From Rhodococcus sp. Leaf247 (GTDB taxonomy: Bacteria; Actinomycetota; Actinomycetes; Mycobacteriales; Mycobacteriaceae), in NCBI RefSeq assembly GCF_001426185.1, contig NZ_LMRP01000001.1, positions 248,483-312,482 of the forward strand: a stretch of 64,000 nucleotides of DNA, in the 5' to 3' direction. The translations under genes and the position numbers were made by a program. This document shows, in pieces, positions 16,351 to 25,874 of this stretch. Within the stretch, counting starts at the first letter, position 1. Each line of letters begins with the position of its first letter. The notes under the pieces are model-generated. The model was not told the DNA's origin. It saw only the letters and a program-made list of their open reading frames with translations, and did not search any database.

Positions 16351-17052
16351 TCACTGACCCAAGGCGAAGCCGCTCTCAGCGGTGGGGACGGACAGCGCCG
16401 CCAACGTGGACACGTGGACGCTGTCCTTGATCGACGTCAGATTGGGTCCGCGCGTCGCGACGCGCTCGGCGGCCTGCCGTACGGCAGTCTCGATCACCTG
16501 GTCCTCTCCGGCGACCGTCTGGACGATTCCCGCTGCCACAGCGTCGGGACCTCCGTAGCGGCGTCCGGTCGTCATGGCCTCGAGCGCGGTCTGATTCGGG
16601 AGTCGCTCGAGAAGCAGCGTCGACATGCCGTGGGTGAACGGCATGCCCAGGTTCACCTCGGGCAGGCAGAAGAAGCCGCGGTCCTCGCGCATCACCGACG
16701 TGTCGTGGCACAGCGCGAGCATCGCGCCGGCCCCGAACGCATGGCCCTGCACCGCAGCGACGGTAGCCATCGGGTACCGCAGCAACCGGGTGTAGACGGT
16801 GTGCACCAGATCGAGGTACTCGGGGATCGCGTCCGCGTGGGAGAAGAGGTAGTCGACGTCCAGACCGTTCGAGTAGAACTTGCCGCCACCCACGGTGACC
16901 AGGGCTGCAGGGCCCTCCGTTGCATCCGCCTCGTCGAGAAGCTCGTGGACGTGCTCGATCCAATCGGGGTGGAAACGGTTCTCCGGATTCACTCCGTCCG
17001 CGTGGGCCAGGCTGAGAACGAAGACGTTTCCGTCGCGATCGAGTGAAGGCAT
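16351..17052 (-). CDS. Enoyl-CoA hydratase/isomerase family protein
   Basis: A 233-residue crotonase-fold protein. The oxyanion-hole segments are GGKFYSNGLDVDYL (about residues 55-68) and GHAFGAGAMLAL (about 102-113). The usual catalytic Glu pair of hydratases is not obvious; EVNLGMPF carries one Glu. The architecture resembles small crotonases near peroxisomal Delta3,Delta2-enoyl-CoA isomerase. It is the first gene of the ech-amiB1-amiA1 unit. Its reaction is unknown, and isomerase or hydrolase activity is equally plausible. Confidence 0.85.
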   Translation of the reverse strand: MPSLDRDGNVFVLSLAHADGVNPENRFHPDWIEHVHELLDEADATEGPAALVTVGGGKFYSNGLDVDYLFSHADAIPEYLDLVHTVYTRLLRYPMATVAAVQGHAFGAGAMLALCHDTSVMREDRGFFCLPEVNLGMPFTHGMSTLLLERLPNQTALEAMTTGRRYGGPDAVAAGIVQTVAGEDQVIETAVRQAAERVATRGPNLTSIKDSVHVSTLAALSVPTAESGFALGQ

Positions 17053-17139
17053 GAGCGGATGGTACTAGCCGGTAACACGCCGGTGACGTCGGCGGCTGTC
17101 CACCTTGCGCCACCGCCCGGCCAGGGGCACTGTGCAGTC

Positions 17140-17292
17140 ATGCAGTTCGCGGCAATTGTCCAACTCGTGGTCATCGTGCTGCTGGCTGCCCTGTCGGCGA
17201 TGCTGCTGTTCGTCGGCGCCTTCGGATCCGGCGCCGTCCTGGCGTCGGGGGCAACGGTGTGGTTCTGGCGTCTCTACCGCGCCCACACCTGA
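17140..17292 (+). CDS. Small single-TM protein, hypothetical
   Basis: A 50-residue ORF with start at ATG 17140 preceded by AGGGG. The body is almost wholly hydrophobic (residues 3-40), ending WFWRLYRAHT. It lies between the divergent crotonase gene and the convergent padC gene. An upstream in-frame ATG (17059) would add 27 residues without hydrophobic character. Support is limited to the hydrophobic pattern and a weak ribosome site. Confidence 0.4.
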   Translation: MQFAAIVQLVVIVLLAALSAMLLFVGAFGSGAVLASGATVWFWRLYRAHT

Positions 17293-17299
17293 ACCCTCG

Positions 17300-17818
17300 T
17301 CAGTTCCGACGCGTCGCGTATCCGTCCGGGAGATCACCGGGCGCCACTGCGACGACCGTGTCGTCGTCGACTCCGACGTTCTCGAGAAACGTGATCTGCG
17401 CGAACTCGGGCACCACATGGATCGGGTACGTCGGGCCCTCGTCGCGGTAGGTCGTCATCAGTGGCAGATGGTCGTTCTGGAACAGCACCGTCTTCGAGCC
17501 GTCCTCCTCCACCCACGCCGGGAAGAAGATCGTGCCGTGGACCCGCCGGAGCCCGGGCATCACGTCCACCACGACGCAGGTGCCGGTGGGCTCGACCCAC
17601 GAGATCTTGTAGACGTCGTCGGTGAGCCGCACGACGTCCACCTGCTGGTCCTTGACCCAGCGACCTCCCACCATCCCGCTGTGGATCCGGTAGTCGATGG
17701 TGGCGTCGTTCTTCACGTACATCTCGTACTGCCACCCGTTGGCGTAGGTGTAGATGAAGTGATGTCCCACCAGTCCGGTCAGATCCTGGTCCGGTGCGGG
17801 GCTCGCGGTCTCGGTCAT
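17300..17818 (-). CDS. padC: Phenolic acid decarboxylase
   Basis: A 172-residue cytoplasmic enzyme that decarboxylates p-coumaric, ferulic and caffeic acids to vinylphenols. Long stretches match the family: [51 protein letters not shown] and [17 protein letters not shown]. The conserved Tyr pair near the N-terminus, Arg41-region and Glu of WVEPTG are kept. The length is close to the usual ~160-170. It forms a single-gene unit, divergent from deoD. No PadR gene is adjacent. The start codon has only a GGGAG directly before it, so translation may be weak or the real start may differ slightly. Confidence 0.93.
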   Translation of the reverse strand: MTETASPAPDQDLTGLVGHHFIYTYANGWQYEMYVKNDATIDYRIHSGMVGGRWVKDQQVDVVRLTDDVYKISWVEPTGTCVVVDVMPGLRRVHGTIFFPAWVEEDGSKTVLFQNDHLPLMTTYRDEGPTYPIHVVPEFAQITFLENVGVDDDTVVAVAPGDLPDGYATRRN

Positions 17819-17873
17819 CTCCCGATTCTGCCTGCCGCAGCGGGCACCCCCCGTCGGCGATAGGGTCGAGTTC

Positions 17874-18719
17874 GTGAGTACTCCCCCCACACAGGCCTCG
17901 TCTACGAACGTCCCCGTCGACCCGGAGACCGATCCGACCGGAGCCGCCGAAGCGGCCGCCGCGGCGCTCGCCGACATCACAGGCGTCGCCGAGCATCCCG
18001 TCGCGGTAGTGCTCGGTTCGGGATGGCAGAAGGCAGCCGAGCAATTCGGGACGCCCGAACACATCGTTCCGATGTCGTCGCTGCCGGGCTTTGCTGCCCC
18101 GAAAGCCCTGGGCCACTCCAGTGCGATGTGGTCGGTGGACGTCGAGGGCACCAGGGTCCTGATCCTGCTGGGACGCACCCACGCCTACGAAGGCCATCAC
18201 CTCGGTCGCGTCGTCCATCCCGTGCGCACCGCGGCCGCCGCGGGCGCACGCACCATCGTGCTGACCAACGCGGCCGGGGGTATCCGTGAAGGAATGGCGG
18301 TCGGAGACCCCGTGCTGATCTCGGACCACCTCAACCTGACCGCACGGTCACCGTTGGTCGGCGCCCAGTTCGTCGACCTCGTCGACGCCTACTCGGCCGA
18401 CCTCCGCGATGTGGCGCGTGAGATCGACCCGTCGCTGACCGACGGCGTCTACGCGGGACTGCCCGGTCCTCACTACGAGACCCCCGCCGAGATCCGCATG
18501 CTGCGCACCATGGGCGCAGACCTTGTCGGCATGTCCACCGTGCACGAGACGATCGCAGCCCGTGGCGCCGGAGCGCGCGTACTGGGCATCTCCCTGGTGA
18601 CCAACCTCGCGGCGGGAATGACGGGCGATCATCTCGACGGTGCCGAGGTCATCGCCGCGGGCGCAGCGTCCGCCGAACGGATGGGAACCCTTCTCCGGCA
18701 ACTCGTGACGCGCCTGTGA
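17874..18719 (+). CDS. deoD: Purine-nucleoside phosphorylase
   Basis: A 281-residue trimeric-type PNP that splits inosine and guanosine with phosphate into base and ribose-1-phosphate. Recognisable segments are [10 protein letters not shown] (phosphate loop), [31 protein letters not shown] and VGMSTVHE with the purine-contacting Met/Glu region. The start is GTG 17874 and an acidic Ala-rich N-terminal extension of ~35 residues precedes the domain. The stop overlaps the GTG of the phosphomutase by 4 nt, so ribose-1-phosphate formation and its conversion to ribose-5-phosphate are probably co-expressed, as in M. tuberculosis (Rv3307-Rv3308). Confidence 0.93.
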   Translation: MSTPPTQASSTNVPVDPETDPTGAAEAAAAALADITGVAEHPVAVVLGSGWQKAAEQFGTPEHIVPMSSLPGFAAPKALGHSSAMWSVDVEGTRVLILLGRTHAYEGHHLGRVVHPVRTAAAAGARTIVLTNAAGGIREGMAVGDPVLISDHLNLTARSPLVGAQFVDLVDAYSADLRDVAREIDPSLTDGVYAGLPGPHYETPAEIRMLRTMGADLVGMSTVHETIAARGAGARVLGISLVTNLAAGMTGDHLDGAEVIAAGAASAERMGTLLRQLVTRL

Positions 18720-20320
18720 GCGACGTCCAGGCAGCAGTCGAAGCGTGGATCGCCGACGACCCGGACCCGGCGACCCGCGCAGAACTCGCGGCGCTCGACG
18801 CCACCGAGTCGGCCGCCCGGTTCGCCGGCACGCTCACGTTCGGAACAGCCGGGCTCCGCGGCCCTGTGCAGGCCGGCCCCAGTGGGATGAACGTGGCCGT
18901 GGTGACACGCGCGACGGCCGGCCTGGCCGCCTATCTCGCACGGCATCACGCGCGCGGATCCGAGGTGGTGGTCGGCCGCGACGCGCGGCACGGGTCCGCC
19001 GCCTTCGCCCGCGCAGCAGCAGAAGTGTTGGCCGCAGCGGGCTTTCGCATCACCCTGCTTCCCGACCCCGCACCCACTCCCGTTCTGGCGTTCGCGACAC
19101 GGTCCCGGCGTGCAATCGCAGGAGTACAGATCACGGCCTCGCACAATCCCGCGGCCGACAACGGCTACAAGGTCTACCTCGACGGCGGCGCCCAACTCGT
19201 CTCCCCCGCGGATCGCGAGATCGAGGACCTCATCGGGGCCGCACCCGGCGCGGCCCACGTTCCGCGCACCGCGGTCGAGCCCACCTCCGACCCGATCGTG
19301 GCCGCATACCTGGACCGGGTCACCGATCGTGTTCCCGCTCGACCGTCCCACGGCGGGGTGCGCATCGCATTGACTCCCATGCACGGCGTCGGTGGAACCG
19401 TCGCCGTCGACGCGCTGCGCCGCAGCGGGTTCACCGACGTGCATACCGTGCAGTCGCAGTTCGATCCCGACCCGGACTTTCCGACAGTTGCGTTTCCCAA
19501 TCCCGAGGAACCCGGAGCCACGGACGAGTTGCTCGCGCTCGCGGACCGAGTGGGAGCTTCCCTCGCGATCGCGCTCGACCCCGATGCGGACAGATGCGCG
19601 GTCGGGGTGCCCGGCGCTGACGGATGGCGCATGCTCACTGGTGACGAGACGGGAGCCGTTCTCGCCGAACACATCCTGCGCACCGCGACTCCGAACTCCC
19701 TCGTGGCCAACACGCTCGTGTCGTCCACGTTGCTGTCCGCACTCGCGCCCGCTCGCGGCGCGCGGTATCGACGCACGCTGACCGGTTTCAAATGGCTCGT
19801 CCGCGCCGGCGAGGGTCTGGTCTACGCGTACGAGGAAGCCATCGGCCACTGCGTCGATCCGGATGCGGTGCGCGACAAGGACGGGATCTCCGCCGCCGTT
19901 CTCCTGGCCCACGTGGTGGCCGAGCTCGCGGAGCAGGGTCGCACCGTGCTCGACGTGCTCGACGACCTCGACCGTGAGTTCGGCGCGCGCGTCGGAACCC
20001 AGGTGTCGCGGCGGGTGACCGACCTGTCCGAGATCGCCGACATGATGGCGAGGCTGCGTGCATCACCGCCCGAGACGTTGGCCGGATCCGAGGTGACGGT
20101 GCGTGATCTCGACTCTCCCGAGGCCGAACTCCGCACGGACGCAGTCGAACTGACCACCGACAGCTGCAGAGTCGTCGTCCGGCCGTCGGGCACCGAACCG
20201 AAGCTCAAGGCGTACCTGGAAGTGGTCGAACCCGTTCATAAAGACGACGGACTCGAGGCGGCGCGTGCGCGTGCGCGCGCGCGCCTCGAAGCCCTGGTCG
20301 CCTTCGCCGACAGCCTCTAG
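18716..20320 (+). CDS. pmmB: Phosphohexomutase/phosphopentomutase (PmmB)
   Basis: A 534-residue alpha-D-phosphohexomutase family enzyme. The phosphoserine loop [13 protein letters not shown] has Ser142. The metal loop [10 protein letters not shown], the sugar-binding GDETG and [21 protein letters not shown], and the C-terminal phosphate-binding [12 protein letters not shown] are all intact. Coupled to deoD, it likely interconverts ribose-1- and ribose-5-phosphate, although the family also handles glucose and mannose phosphates. The C-terminus contains a GC-alternating stretch coding RARARAR. Its TAG stop shares the tetranucleotide CTAG with the opposing upp stop. Confidence 0.92.
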   Translation: MSDVQAAVEAWIADDPDPATRAELAALDATESAARFAGTLTFGTAGLRGPVQAGPSGMNVAVVTRATAGLAAYLARHHARGSEVVVGRDARHGSAAFARAAAEVLAAAGFRITLLPDPAPTPVLAFATRSRRAIAGVQITASHNPAADNGYKVYLDGGAQLVSPADREIEDLIGAAPGAAHVPRTAVEPTSDPIVAAYLDRVTDRVPARPSHGGVRIALTPMHGVGGTVAVDALRRSGFTDVHTVQSQFDPDPDFPTVAFPNPEEPGATDELLALADRVGASLAIALDPDADRCAVGVPGADGWRMLTGDETGAVLAEHILRTATPNSLVANTLVSSTLLSALAPARGARYRRTLTGFKWLVRAGEGLVYAYEEAIGHCVDPDAVRDKDGISAAVLLAHVVAELAEQGRTVLDVLDDLDREFGARVGTQVSRRVTDLSEIADMMARLRASPPETLAGSEVTVRDLDSPEAELRTDAVELTTDSCRVVVRPSGTEPKLKAYLEVVEPVHKDDGLEAARARARARLEALVAFADSL

Positions 20321-20940
20321 CGAGGTCCGAACTGACGGTCGCCGGCATCGCCGAGGCCGGGAACGATGTACGCGTTCGCATCGAGTCCGTCGTCGATGCT
20401 CGCCGCCACCAGTCGCACGGGCAGCCCGGACGACGCGAGGGCCTGCACGCCCTCGGGAGCCGCGACGACGCAGATACACGTGACGTCGTCGGCACCGCGC
20501 TGAACGAGAAGTTCGATGGTGTGCACCATCGATCCGCCGGTGGCCAGCATCGGATCCAGTACGTACACCGGGTATCCGGCCAGGTCGTCGGGCAGCGATT
20601 CCATGTACGGCACCGGCTGATGGGTCTTCTCGTCACGGGCGATCCCGACGAATCCCATCCGTGACTGCGGGATCAGCGAACTCGCCTTCTCCACCATGCC
20701 GAGTCCTGCCCGCAGCACGGGGACCAGTAGCGGGGGCTTCGCCAGACGCGTTCCCGTGGTGACCGCGACAGGCGTCGTCACCTCGAACTCGACGACGGGA
20801 GCGTCCCGCAGCGCTTCGTACACGAGCATCTGGGTGAGCTGGCGCAAGGCGGAGCGGAAGGCCGGGTTGTCCGTTGCCTGGTCGCGCATCTGAGTCAGCA
20901 GCGCGGACGCGAGGGGATGGTCGAGTACGCGCATGTCCAT
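20317..20940 (-). CDS. upp: Uracil phosphoribosyltransferase
   Basis: A 207-residue enzyme making UMP from uracil and PRPP. PRPP-binding [11 protein letters not shown] and uracil-binding [15 protein letters not shown] are intact, as is [13 protein letters not shown] 20940 (MDMRVLDHP) gives the family length, and GTG 20958 would add six residues. Neither has a clear ribosome site, so a leaderless or near-leaderless start is possible. It is tail-to-tail with pmmB, sharing the bases CTAG as both stops. Confidence 0.94.
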   Translation of the reverse strand: MDMRVLDHPLASALLTQMRDQATDNPAFRSALRQLTQMLVYEALRDAPVVEFEVTTPVAVTTGTRLAKPPLLVPVLRAGLGMVEKASSLIPQSRMGFVGIARDEKTHQPVPYMESLPDDLAGYPVYVLDPMLATGGSMVHTIELLVQRGADDVTCICVVAAPEGVQALASSGLPVRLVAASIDDGLDANAYIVPGLGDAGDRQFGPR

Positions 20941-21084
20941 GTCGGGCGTGGTGTTCACCGGCAACACACTAGTCGCCACCGCACCGGCTGGTCGTGCTGA
21001 CGAGCCGGGGAACCGTCGGCACCGCCAGGGCGTCCAACCCCGCGAGAACAAGGATGTTCGCGCACAGGATGGGTGGAGGAGAAC

Positions 21085-21420
21085 ATGGTGAGAGTTCCCG
21101 GTGTCGGCCCGGACGTGCACGGTGGTGTGGAGGTCGATATCGATGCGATGACCGCGCCCGCAGGTGGACTCGACGACGCGTCGACGGCCCTGCGTGAGGT
21201 CTCGACAGCCGTGAGCGTCGGCGAGACGGCGGCCTTCGGAGTTGTCGGATCCGACTTCGCGGCCGTCCTCGGCGCGGCATCGCAGCGCTACTCGGACGCT
21301 CTGTCGACGCTCTCGGACCGGTTCGCCGCGACTGCCGACGACGTTCTGCGTGCGTCGAGGAGCTACCGAATGGGCGACGAGTCGCTGTCCGACTCTCTGT
21401 CCGGAGGCGTGACCCGGTGA
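21085..21420 (+). CDS. WXG100/EspC-like type VII secretion substrate
   Basis: A 111-residue, mostly helical protein. ATG 21085 was chosen because GGAGGAG sits 5 nt upstream. Residues ~18-90 form two predicted amphipathic helices, and a YxxxD secretion signal (Tyr94-R-M-G-Asp98) follows in a polar tail, the pattern of ESX-secreted EspC-like proteins. The WXG turn itself is not present here; SVGETAAFG occupies that place. The stop overlaps the next start (GTGA). It heads a three-gene unit with an NlpC/P60 protein and a YbaB-like protein. Confidence 0.65.
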   Translation: MVRVPGVGPDVHGGVEVDIDAMTAPAGGLDDASTALREVSTAVSVGETAAFGVVGSDFAAVLGAASQRYSDALSTLSDRFAATADDVLRASRSYRMGDESLSDSLSGGVTR

Positions 21421-22451
21421 TCGACGTGTTGGCCGCGCCGATCGAGGACCTGCTGCGGTGCGTCGGCTCGGAGGACGCAGTCGACAGGGCAGTGCGTACC
21501 GGCGACCGGCACGTCGCCGGGGCGGTACGCGCTGCCACGGACGCGTCGAGCGCACTGTCCGGGGTCTGGACCGGCACGGCCGCGGATGCGGTGCTGTGCT
21601 CCGTGCGGAGTTCGATCGAGGCGGGAACGGCGTTGATCACTCACGCCGGAGAACTCGAGGCAGCGGCAGCCGAGGCCACCGAGTCGATCGCCCGAGGTCG
21701 CGCCGAGCTGTCCGCGGTGTTGTCATCGTTCCTCTCGGCCGCGGGCGTCCTGCTGCCCGCAGCCCTCACCCCGGCAGGGCAGACAGCCCTGGTGGCTCTC
21801 GCCGCCGAGCATCTCGAGCGGGCCACCGTCGTCTACGCCCGCGTCCGCGCCGAACTCGACGCGCTGGCGGCGCGAGTCGCGGCGCTGGTCCTCCCGGAGA
21901 TCCTCGGCCCCGCGTCCGCGATGAATGCGATCGTGCGGTCGTTCGTCTCACCGACACAGGCGGCGACGGTCGGCGACTTCCAGCCTTTAGTCGACCCGCA
22001 GACATCCGGCGCGACAGCTCCCGGCCATCGTGCCTACGACCCTGCCGATGGCGGCACCGGCACGTCGGTGACACTCCCCGACGGCAGTACATCTCTGGCT
22101 CCCAACAGCCGGGCAGCCAGCGCCGTGCGCTTCGCACTCGATCAGCAGGGCACGCCCTACGTCTGGGGTGGCACAACCCCGGGACAGGGACTCGACTGCA
22201 GCGGGCTCACGCAGAGCGCCTACCAGCACGCCGGTGTCGACATCCCTCGGCTCGCCTCGGACCAGTCCGTCGGAACCCCTGTCGGTGTGGAGAACGTGAT
22301 GCCGGGTGACCTGGCCGTCTGGGACGGTCACGTGGCCATGGTCGTCGGCAACGGCCAGATGGTCGAGGCCGGCGATCCGGTCAGTGTCTCTCCCATCCGG
22401 ACATCGAACTCCGGCATGGGCTTTCACGGGTTCTACCGGCCGACAGAATGA
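21417..22451 (+). CDS. NlpC/P60 peptidoglycan hydrolase with N-terminal helical WXG-like domain
   Basis: A 344-residue protein. Residues ~1-180 are Ala-rich helical and contain [11 protein letters not shown], a WXG-type turn, as in type VII secretion substrates. A Pro/Ser/Gly linker follows. Residues ~235-344 form an NlpC/P60 cysteine peptidase with the active Cys261 in LDCSGLT and His305 in WDGHVAMV. No classical signal peptide is present, so export would rely on the helical WXG domain, possibly with the upstream partner as a heterodimer. It would cleave peptidoglycan stem peptides outside the membrane. It overlaps both neighbours by 4 nt. Confidence 0.85.
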   Translation: MIDVLAAPIEDLLRCVGSEDAVDRAVRTGDRHVAGAVRAATDASSALSGVWTGTAADAVLCSVRSSIEAGTALITHAGELEAAAAEATESIARGRAELSAVLSSFLSAAGVLLPAALTPAGQTALVALAAEHLERATVVYARVRAELDALAARVAALVLPEILGPASAMNAIVRSFVSPTQAATVGDFQPLVDPQTSGATAPGHRAYDPADGGTGTSVTLPDGSTSLAPNSRAASAVRFALDQQGTPYVWGGTTPGQGLDCSGLTQSAYQHAGVDIPRLASDQSVGTPVGVENVMPGDLAVWDGHVAMVVGNGQMVEAGDPVSVSPIRTSNSGMGFHGFYRPTE

Positions 22452-22942
22452 CAAGGTCTCACATCGAGGTCGCGCCGTCGGGTGAGATCGTCTCGCTCGA
22501 GATCGATCCAGGCGAATTCGCATACGGAGGCGAGGCTGTCGCACGTGCCGTTCTCGATCTGCACCGAACCGCCCACCGGCCGCCGGCTGTTCCCTCTCCT
22601 TCGCCCTGCGTGTCGTCGAGAGATTCGTCCGGTCCGTTGTACCGAGCACGACTCGCGTCCACCGCGCTTCGCGACGGCCTCTCGGCGCTGGGCGCGGTGC
22701 GCGAATCGTGCACCGTCGAGGGCCGGGGCGGGTTCTCGGTGTCCGCGCACGCCGATGCGCACGGGTCCCTCGTCGTACTCCACATCGACGACCGCGTGCG
22801 CGACCGCAGCGCTCACCATGTCGAGAGCGTTGTCGTCGAAGCTGTGAACGGCGCGGTGAGAGACGCGGCTGCAACCAGGGAGGCCATCACGGCGCGGCTC
22901 CTCTCGGTGCTCGACGCAGCATCCGCCGACGGCCGCCGCTGA
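22448..22942 (+). CDS. YbaB/EbfC-like protein with duplicated fold
   Basis: A 164-residue protein in which two segments read alike: residues ~6-43 (SGEIVSLEIDPGEFAYGGEA then VARAVLDLHR) and ~100-140 (AHGSLVVLHIDDRV... VESVVVEAVNGAV). Both show the strand-strand-helix pattern of YbaB nucleoid-associated proteins. YbaB-like proteins are common beside type VII-related genes in Rhodococcus, Gordonia and Nocardia, where their role is unclear. It is coupled to the NlpC/P60 gene by ATGA. Assignment rests on this pattern only, so moderate confidence. Confidence 0.55.
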   Translation: MTRSHIEVAPSGEIVSLEIDPGEFAYGGEAVARAVLDLHRTAHRPPAVPSPSPCVSSRDSSGPLYRARLASTALRDGLSALGAVRESCTVEGRGGFSVSAHADAHGSLVVLHIDDRVRDRSAHHVESVVVEAVNGAVRDAAATREAITARLLSVLDAASADGRR

Positions 22943-22957
22943 GATAGGCTCGCGGCC

Positions 22958-24256
22958 ATGCCTGGAGACATCGTCCCGATCGAACTCGGAGTGACTGCGG
23001 GAAACCTCGTGACACTGTGGGCGCCCGAGTGGCGCGAGGACGGTGAGGAATGGGAAGCGTTCCTCGGCCGCGAGGACGACCTGTACGCGTTCCCGTCGGT
23101 CGCCGAGATGGCAGCGTTCATCCGCAACGACACCGACAACGACCTGGTGGAGCACCCGCGGTGGCGCACCGTGGTGGCGTTGTCGGCGGCGCACATCGAG
23201 CCCGACGACGAGCACGTCTTCGACCTCGTCGGCGTCCCGGAACTGGCAGCGGGTGAACCGGACGAGGAGTCTCTCGTCGAGCTCGCACGGTCGCTCGAAA
23301 TGGCGCGCACTCTCGGCGAGGTCTGCGAACTGGATGCCGTCACCCGGTTCTTCTCCGCGAATCCCCTTCTCGGGGTTCTTTCTCGTGGCGCCGACGCCTT
23401 CGTCGGCCGTGAGGGCAGTCAGCTCTGGAATCGCATCGGCTCCGTCGTCGCCAAGGGATGGGACGCGGTTCTCGATGCGATCGACGCCGTCCTCGTCACC
23501 CCCGACGTCGATGCAGACGCCACCGCCATCGCCGACGCCGAAATCACGGCTGCGGCCGAGAACATCGTCGACGTGGACGACCTGGACGACGAGGACATCG
23601 ACTCCGACGAAGACGCGGACTCGACCGTGATCGTTCCACTGGCCACCGACGAGGACGACGACGAGGACGACGAGGACGACGAGGACGACGAGGACGACGA
23701 GGACGAGACGTTCTGGGCCGCAGTAGGAATCGACCCGGTTCGCATCATCACCTCGGACGACACGTACTACACACTGCGGTGCTACCTGGACGACGAGCCC
23801 GTGTTTCTCGGTCGCTCCGGCGCCATTCTCGTATTCGGCAGTGAGCGAGCCCTGGCCCGCTACCTCGCCGACGATCACGATCATGACCTGACGTCGGTGA
23901 GTACGTACGACGACGTCCGCACCGCGGCAGTCGACGGTTCGCTGGACATCGAGGTCACCGACGAAAACGTCTACGTCCTTCCGGGTCTCGCCGACGACCT
24001 GGCTCGCGGCCCGCAGTTCGTCGATGTCGACCAGCTGGACCTGGCGGTCGAGTTGTTCACCGATGCAGCCGATTACGCCAAGGATCCTTCGGTGGAGGAA
24101 GCGTTGGCGACCTCCACGCCCCTCGGGTGGCTGGTGTCGTACATCGTCGAGCCGACCGAGGGCCGTATGGCGCCCAGTGCGCCGTTCGATGCCGAAGCCG
24201 AGTCCTGGCGGGCCCTGGAGCGCGAGTTCGAGACCCGGTTGCGCCCGACCACCTGA
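22958..24256 (+). CDS. Acidic conserved actinobacterial protein (Rv3311-like)
   Basis: A 432-residue soluble protein. Two regions repeat a common design, residues ~15-85 (LWAPEWREDGEEWEAFLGREDDLYAFPSVAEMAAFI) and ~255-325 (DDTYYTLRCYLDDEPVFLGRSGAILVFGSERALARYL). They are separated by a linker of almost pure Asp/Glu (residues ~205-250). Database entries often call the family primosomal protein, but no replication motif is visible, and I would not assign that function. Position between upp and add matches M. tuberculosis Rv3311. The acidic linker is encoded by 9-bp tandem repeats and may vary in length. Confidence 0.8.
   Translation: MPGDIVPIELGVTAGNLVTLWAPEWREDGEEWEAFLGREDDLYAFPSVAEMAAFIRNDTDNDLVEHPRWRTVVALSAAHIEPDDEHVFDLVGVPELAAGEPDEESLVELARSLEMARTLGEVCELDAVTRFFSANPLLGVLSRGADAFVGREGSQLWNRIGSVVAKGWDAVLDAIDAVLVTPDVDADATAIADAEITAAAENIVDVDDLDDEDIDSDEDADSTVIVPLATDEDDDEDDEDDEDDEDDEDETFWAAVGIDPVRIITSDDTYYTLRCYLDDEPVFLGRSGAILVFGSERALARYLADDHDHDLTSVSTYDDVRTAAVDGSLDIEVTDENVYVLPGLADDLARGPQFVDVDQLDLAVELFTDAADYAKDPSVEEALATSTPLGWLVSYIVEPTEGRMAPSAPFDAEAESWRALEREFETRLRPTT
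23651..23707 (+). repeat. GAGGACGAC tandem repeats encoding an acidic linker
   Basis: A 12-nt unit GAGGACGACGAC is followed by four copies of GAGGACGAC and a partial copy, in frame, coding EDDD(EDD)4EDE. The unit is a multiple of three, so slippage would change linker length without a frameshift. Confidence 0.9.
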
Positions 24257-24274
24257 CGGTTGCGCGTGATCGAC

Positions 24275-24788
24275 TCAGGCGTCCGTCGACGGATCGAGAA
24301 GGGCACGCGCGTACGCCGCGACGGACTGCCGGTACCGCGGTAGATACGGTGTCAGCGCGTCGATCGTGAGCTTCGGCCGAACGTCCCGAATCATGCAGCG
24401 CCAGGGCAAGAAACACCGTTCGAGCATCTCCCGTCGACGGATCGGGAACCGCAGCACGCAGAACGTCGACGGCCTCGTCCAGCCGACCGAGGTTGCGCAG
24501 AGTGGACGCGTGCTGAATATCCAGCTGTGACCTGCGAGATCCGGCAAGTCCCGACGCTCGGGCGGCCTCGTACTCGACGACCGCCGCCTGTTCGTCGCCG
24601 ACCGAGTCGTACACGCTCCCCATCTCGAAGTGCGCGATCGATTCGTCGAGGTCGAGTGTCGTGACGAGCTCCTGCAGACGCGTGACAGCGCCGGCGTGAT
24701 CGTCCAGGTCGACGGTGTCCCAGTAGTCCGCGAGAGCTTCTTCCGGTGTCTGCGTCAGCTCGGGCGATGCGTTCCGGTCTTCTGTCAT
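24275..24788 (-). pseudogene. TPR-repeat protein with apparent frameshift
   Basis: From ATG 24788 the frame encodes a ~170-residue protein with tetratricopeptide-like helices (VTRLQELVTTLDLDESIAHF, VYDSVGDEQAAVVEYEAA, RNLGRLDEAVDVLRAA). At about 24370 the family sequence leaves this frame after LALHDSGRSAEA and resumes in another as LTIDALTPYLPRY...ALLDPSTDA, ending at 24275. The original frame instead runs antisense into the neighbouring gene. A loss of 2 nt (or gain of 1) explains this. It is either a real disruption or a sequencing error. The last gene half is otherwise intact. Confidence 0.75.
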
Positions 24789-25035
24789 GCCACCATTGTC
24801 CGGCAGCCGTCGATTCTCGTCACCGCGCGCTTCACGCCCGCGTCGACATGCGTTACGGTGCGATCAGTGACTTCCTTCATGACTTGGTGACTCGGCCCTC
24901 CGGCCACTCCCGTGCACCGTTCCGGCGCTCGGTGGCATCTGCGTGCGACGTTGTCGGCGGCACCCCCGGTCCTTCGGTGACCGGCCAGGGTCCCGCCGCA
25001 TCTGGCCCAGCATTCCTGCCACCCGGAAGCACATC

Positions 25036-25842
25036 GTGCCCACCTCACCTCGCCCCCTGCCGTCCCTCCGCGCCGATTGCCGTAGCTGCGTCGGATTATG
25101 TTGCGTGGCTTTCGCCTTCACCCGATCGTCCGATTTTCCCGTCGACAAGAACGCGGGCGACCCCTGCCCCAACCTGAGCACGTCCTTTTCCTGCACCGTG
25201 CACGACAGTCTGGATAGCCGCGGCTTTCGCGGATGCAGTGCCTTCGACTGCTTCGGAGCAGGACAGCACGTGAGCAGCAGACTGTCCGGCGGCCGCACGT
25301 GGCGCGACGACCCGTCGACCGCGGCGTCGATGTTCGCCGCGTTCAGAACCGTCACTGCGCTGCACGAACTGCTGTGGCACCTCACCCACGCGCGGCACCG
25401 CACCTACGACGACGACCTGAAGGCCGCCGTCGACGTCCTGGTCAGCGAGATCACGGCGAGTGTCGACAGCGCCGACCCGGCGGCCGACCTCGAGATGTAC
25501 AGGGAGAGAGTCCGCCCGATCCTGGACGCGGTGAGCGAGGACGTGCGCGCATCGTTCCGCGCGCAGGGTGACCTCGTCGATCCGATTCTGGTGCGCTATG
25601 CAGACCTGGCCGGCCGCGACCTCCGACGTCTGCGCACGGTCGGTGCCGACCTGCGAGGTGCGTCGCTCCTGAGCTCCGACCTGCGCGGAGTCGACATGGC
25701 AGGCTGCGACCTGCTCGGCGCCGACCTTCGGGGAGCCGACGTCCGCGGTGCCGATCTCACCGACTGTCTCTTCCTGACACGCACCCAACTGGGAAGCGCA
25801 CGCGCCGACCAGCGCACGCGGCTGCCGAAGTGGTCGGCATGA
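25036..25842 (+). CDS. Pentapeptide-repeat protein with Cys-rich N-terminal domain
   Basis: A 268-residue protein from GTG 25036 (GGAAG 7-8 nt upstream). The first ~75 residues contain eight cysteines arranged as CRSCVGLCC ... DPCPNL ... FSCTVHD ... GCSAFDCFGAGQ, which suggests a metal or Fe-S site. The middle (~90-190) is helical. Residues ~195-255 hold pentapeptide repeats of the A(D/N)LRG type (GADLRGASLLSSDLRGVDMA ...), forming a short right-handed beta-helix. Related proteins occur across actinobacteria with no known function. The short repeat tract makes DNA-gyrase mimicry of the Qnr/MfpA type unlikely. Confidence 0.8.
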   Translation: MPTSPRPLPSLRADCRSCVGLCCVAFAFTRSSDFPVDKNAGDPCPNLSTSFSCTVHDSLDSRGFRGCSAFDCFGAGQHVSSRLSGGRTWRDDPSTAASMFAAFRTVTALHELLWHLTHARHRTYDDDLKAAVDVLVSEITASVDSADPAADLEMYRERVRPILDAVSEDVRASFRAQGDLVDPILVRYADLAGRDLRRLRTVGADLRGASLLSSDLRGVDMAGCDLLGADLRGADVRGADLTDCLFLTRTQLGSARADQRTRLPKWSA

Positions 25843-25874
25843 GCGAGCGTGGCCGTGCCTGAGTGTCCGTAAAT

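Noticed and set aside
16270..17046. Plus-strand ORF opposite the crotonase gene
   Set aside because: Antisense of the clear enoyl-CoA hydratase-like gene and without recognisable features.
23651..23707. CRISPR-like tandem repeat
   Set aside because: Units are 9 bp, contiguous, without spacers, and code in frame for Asp/Glu.
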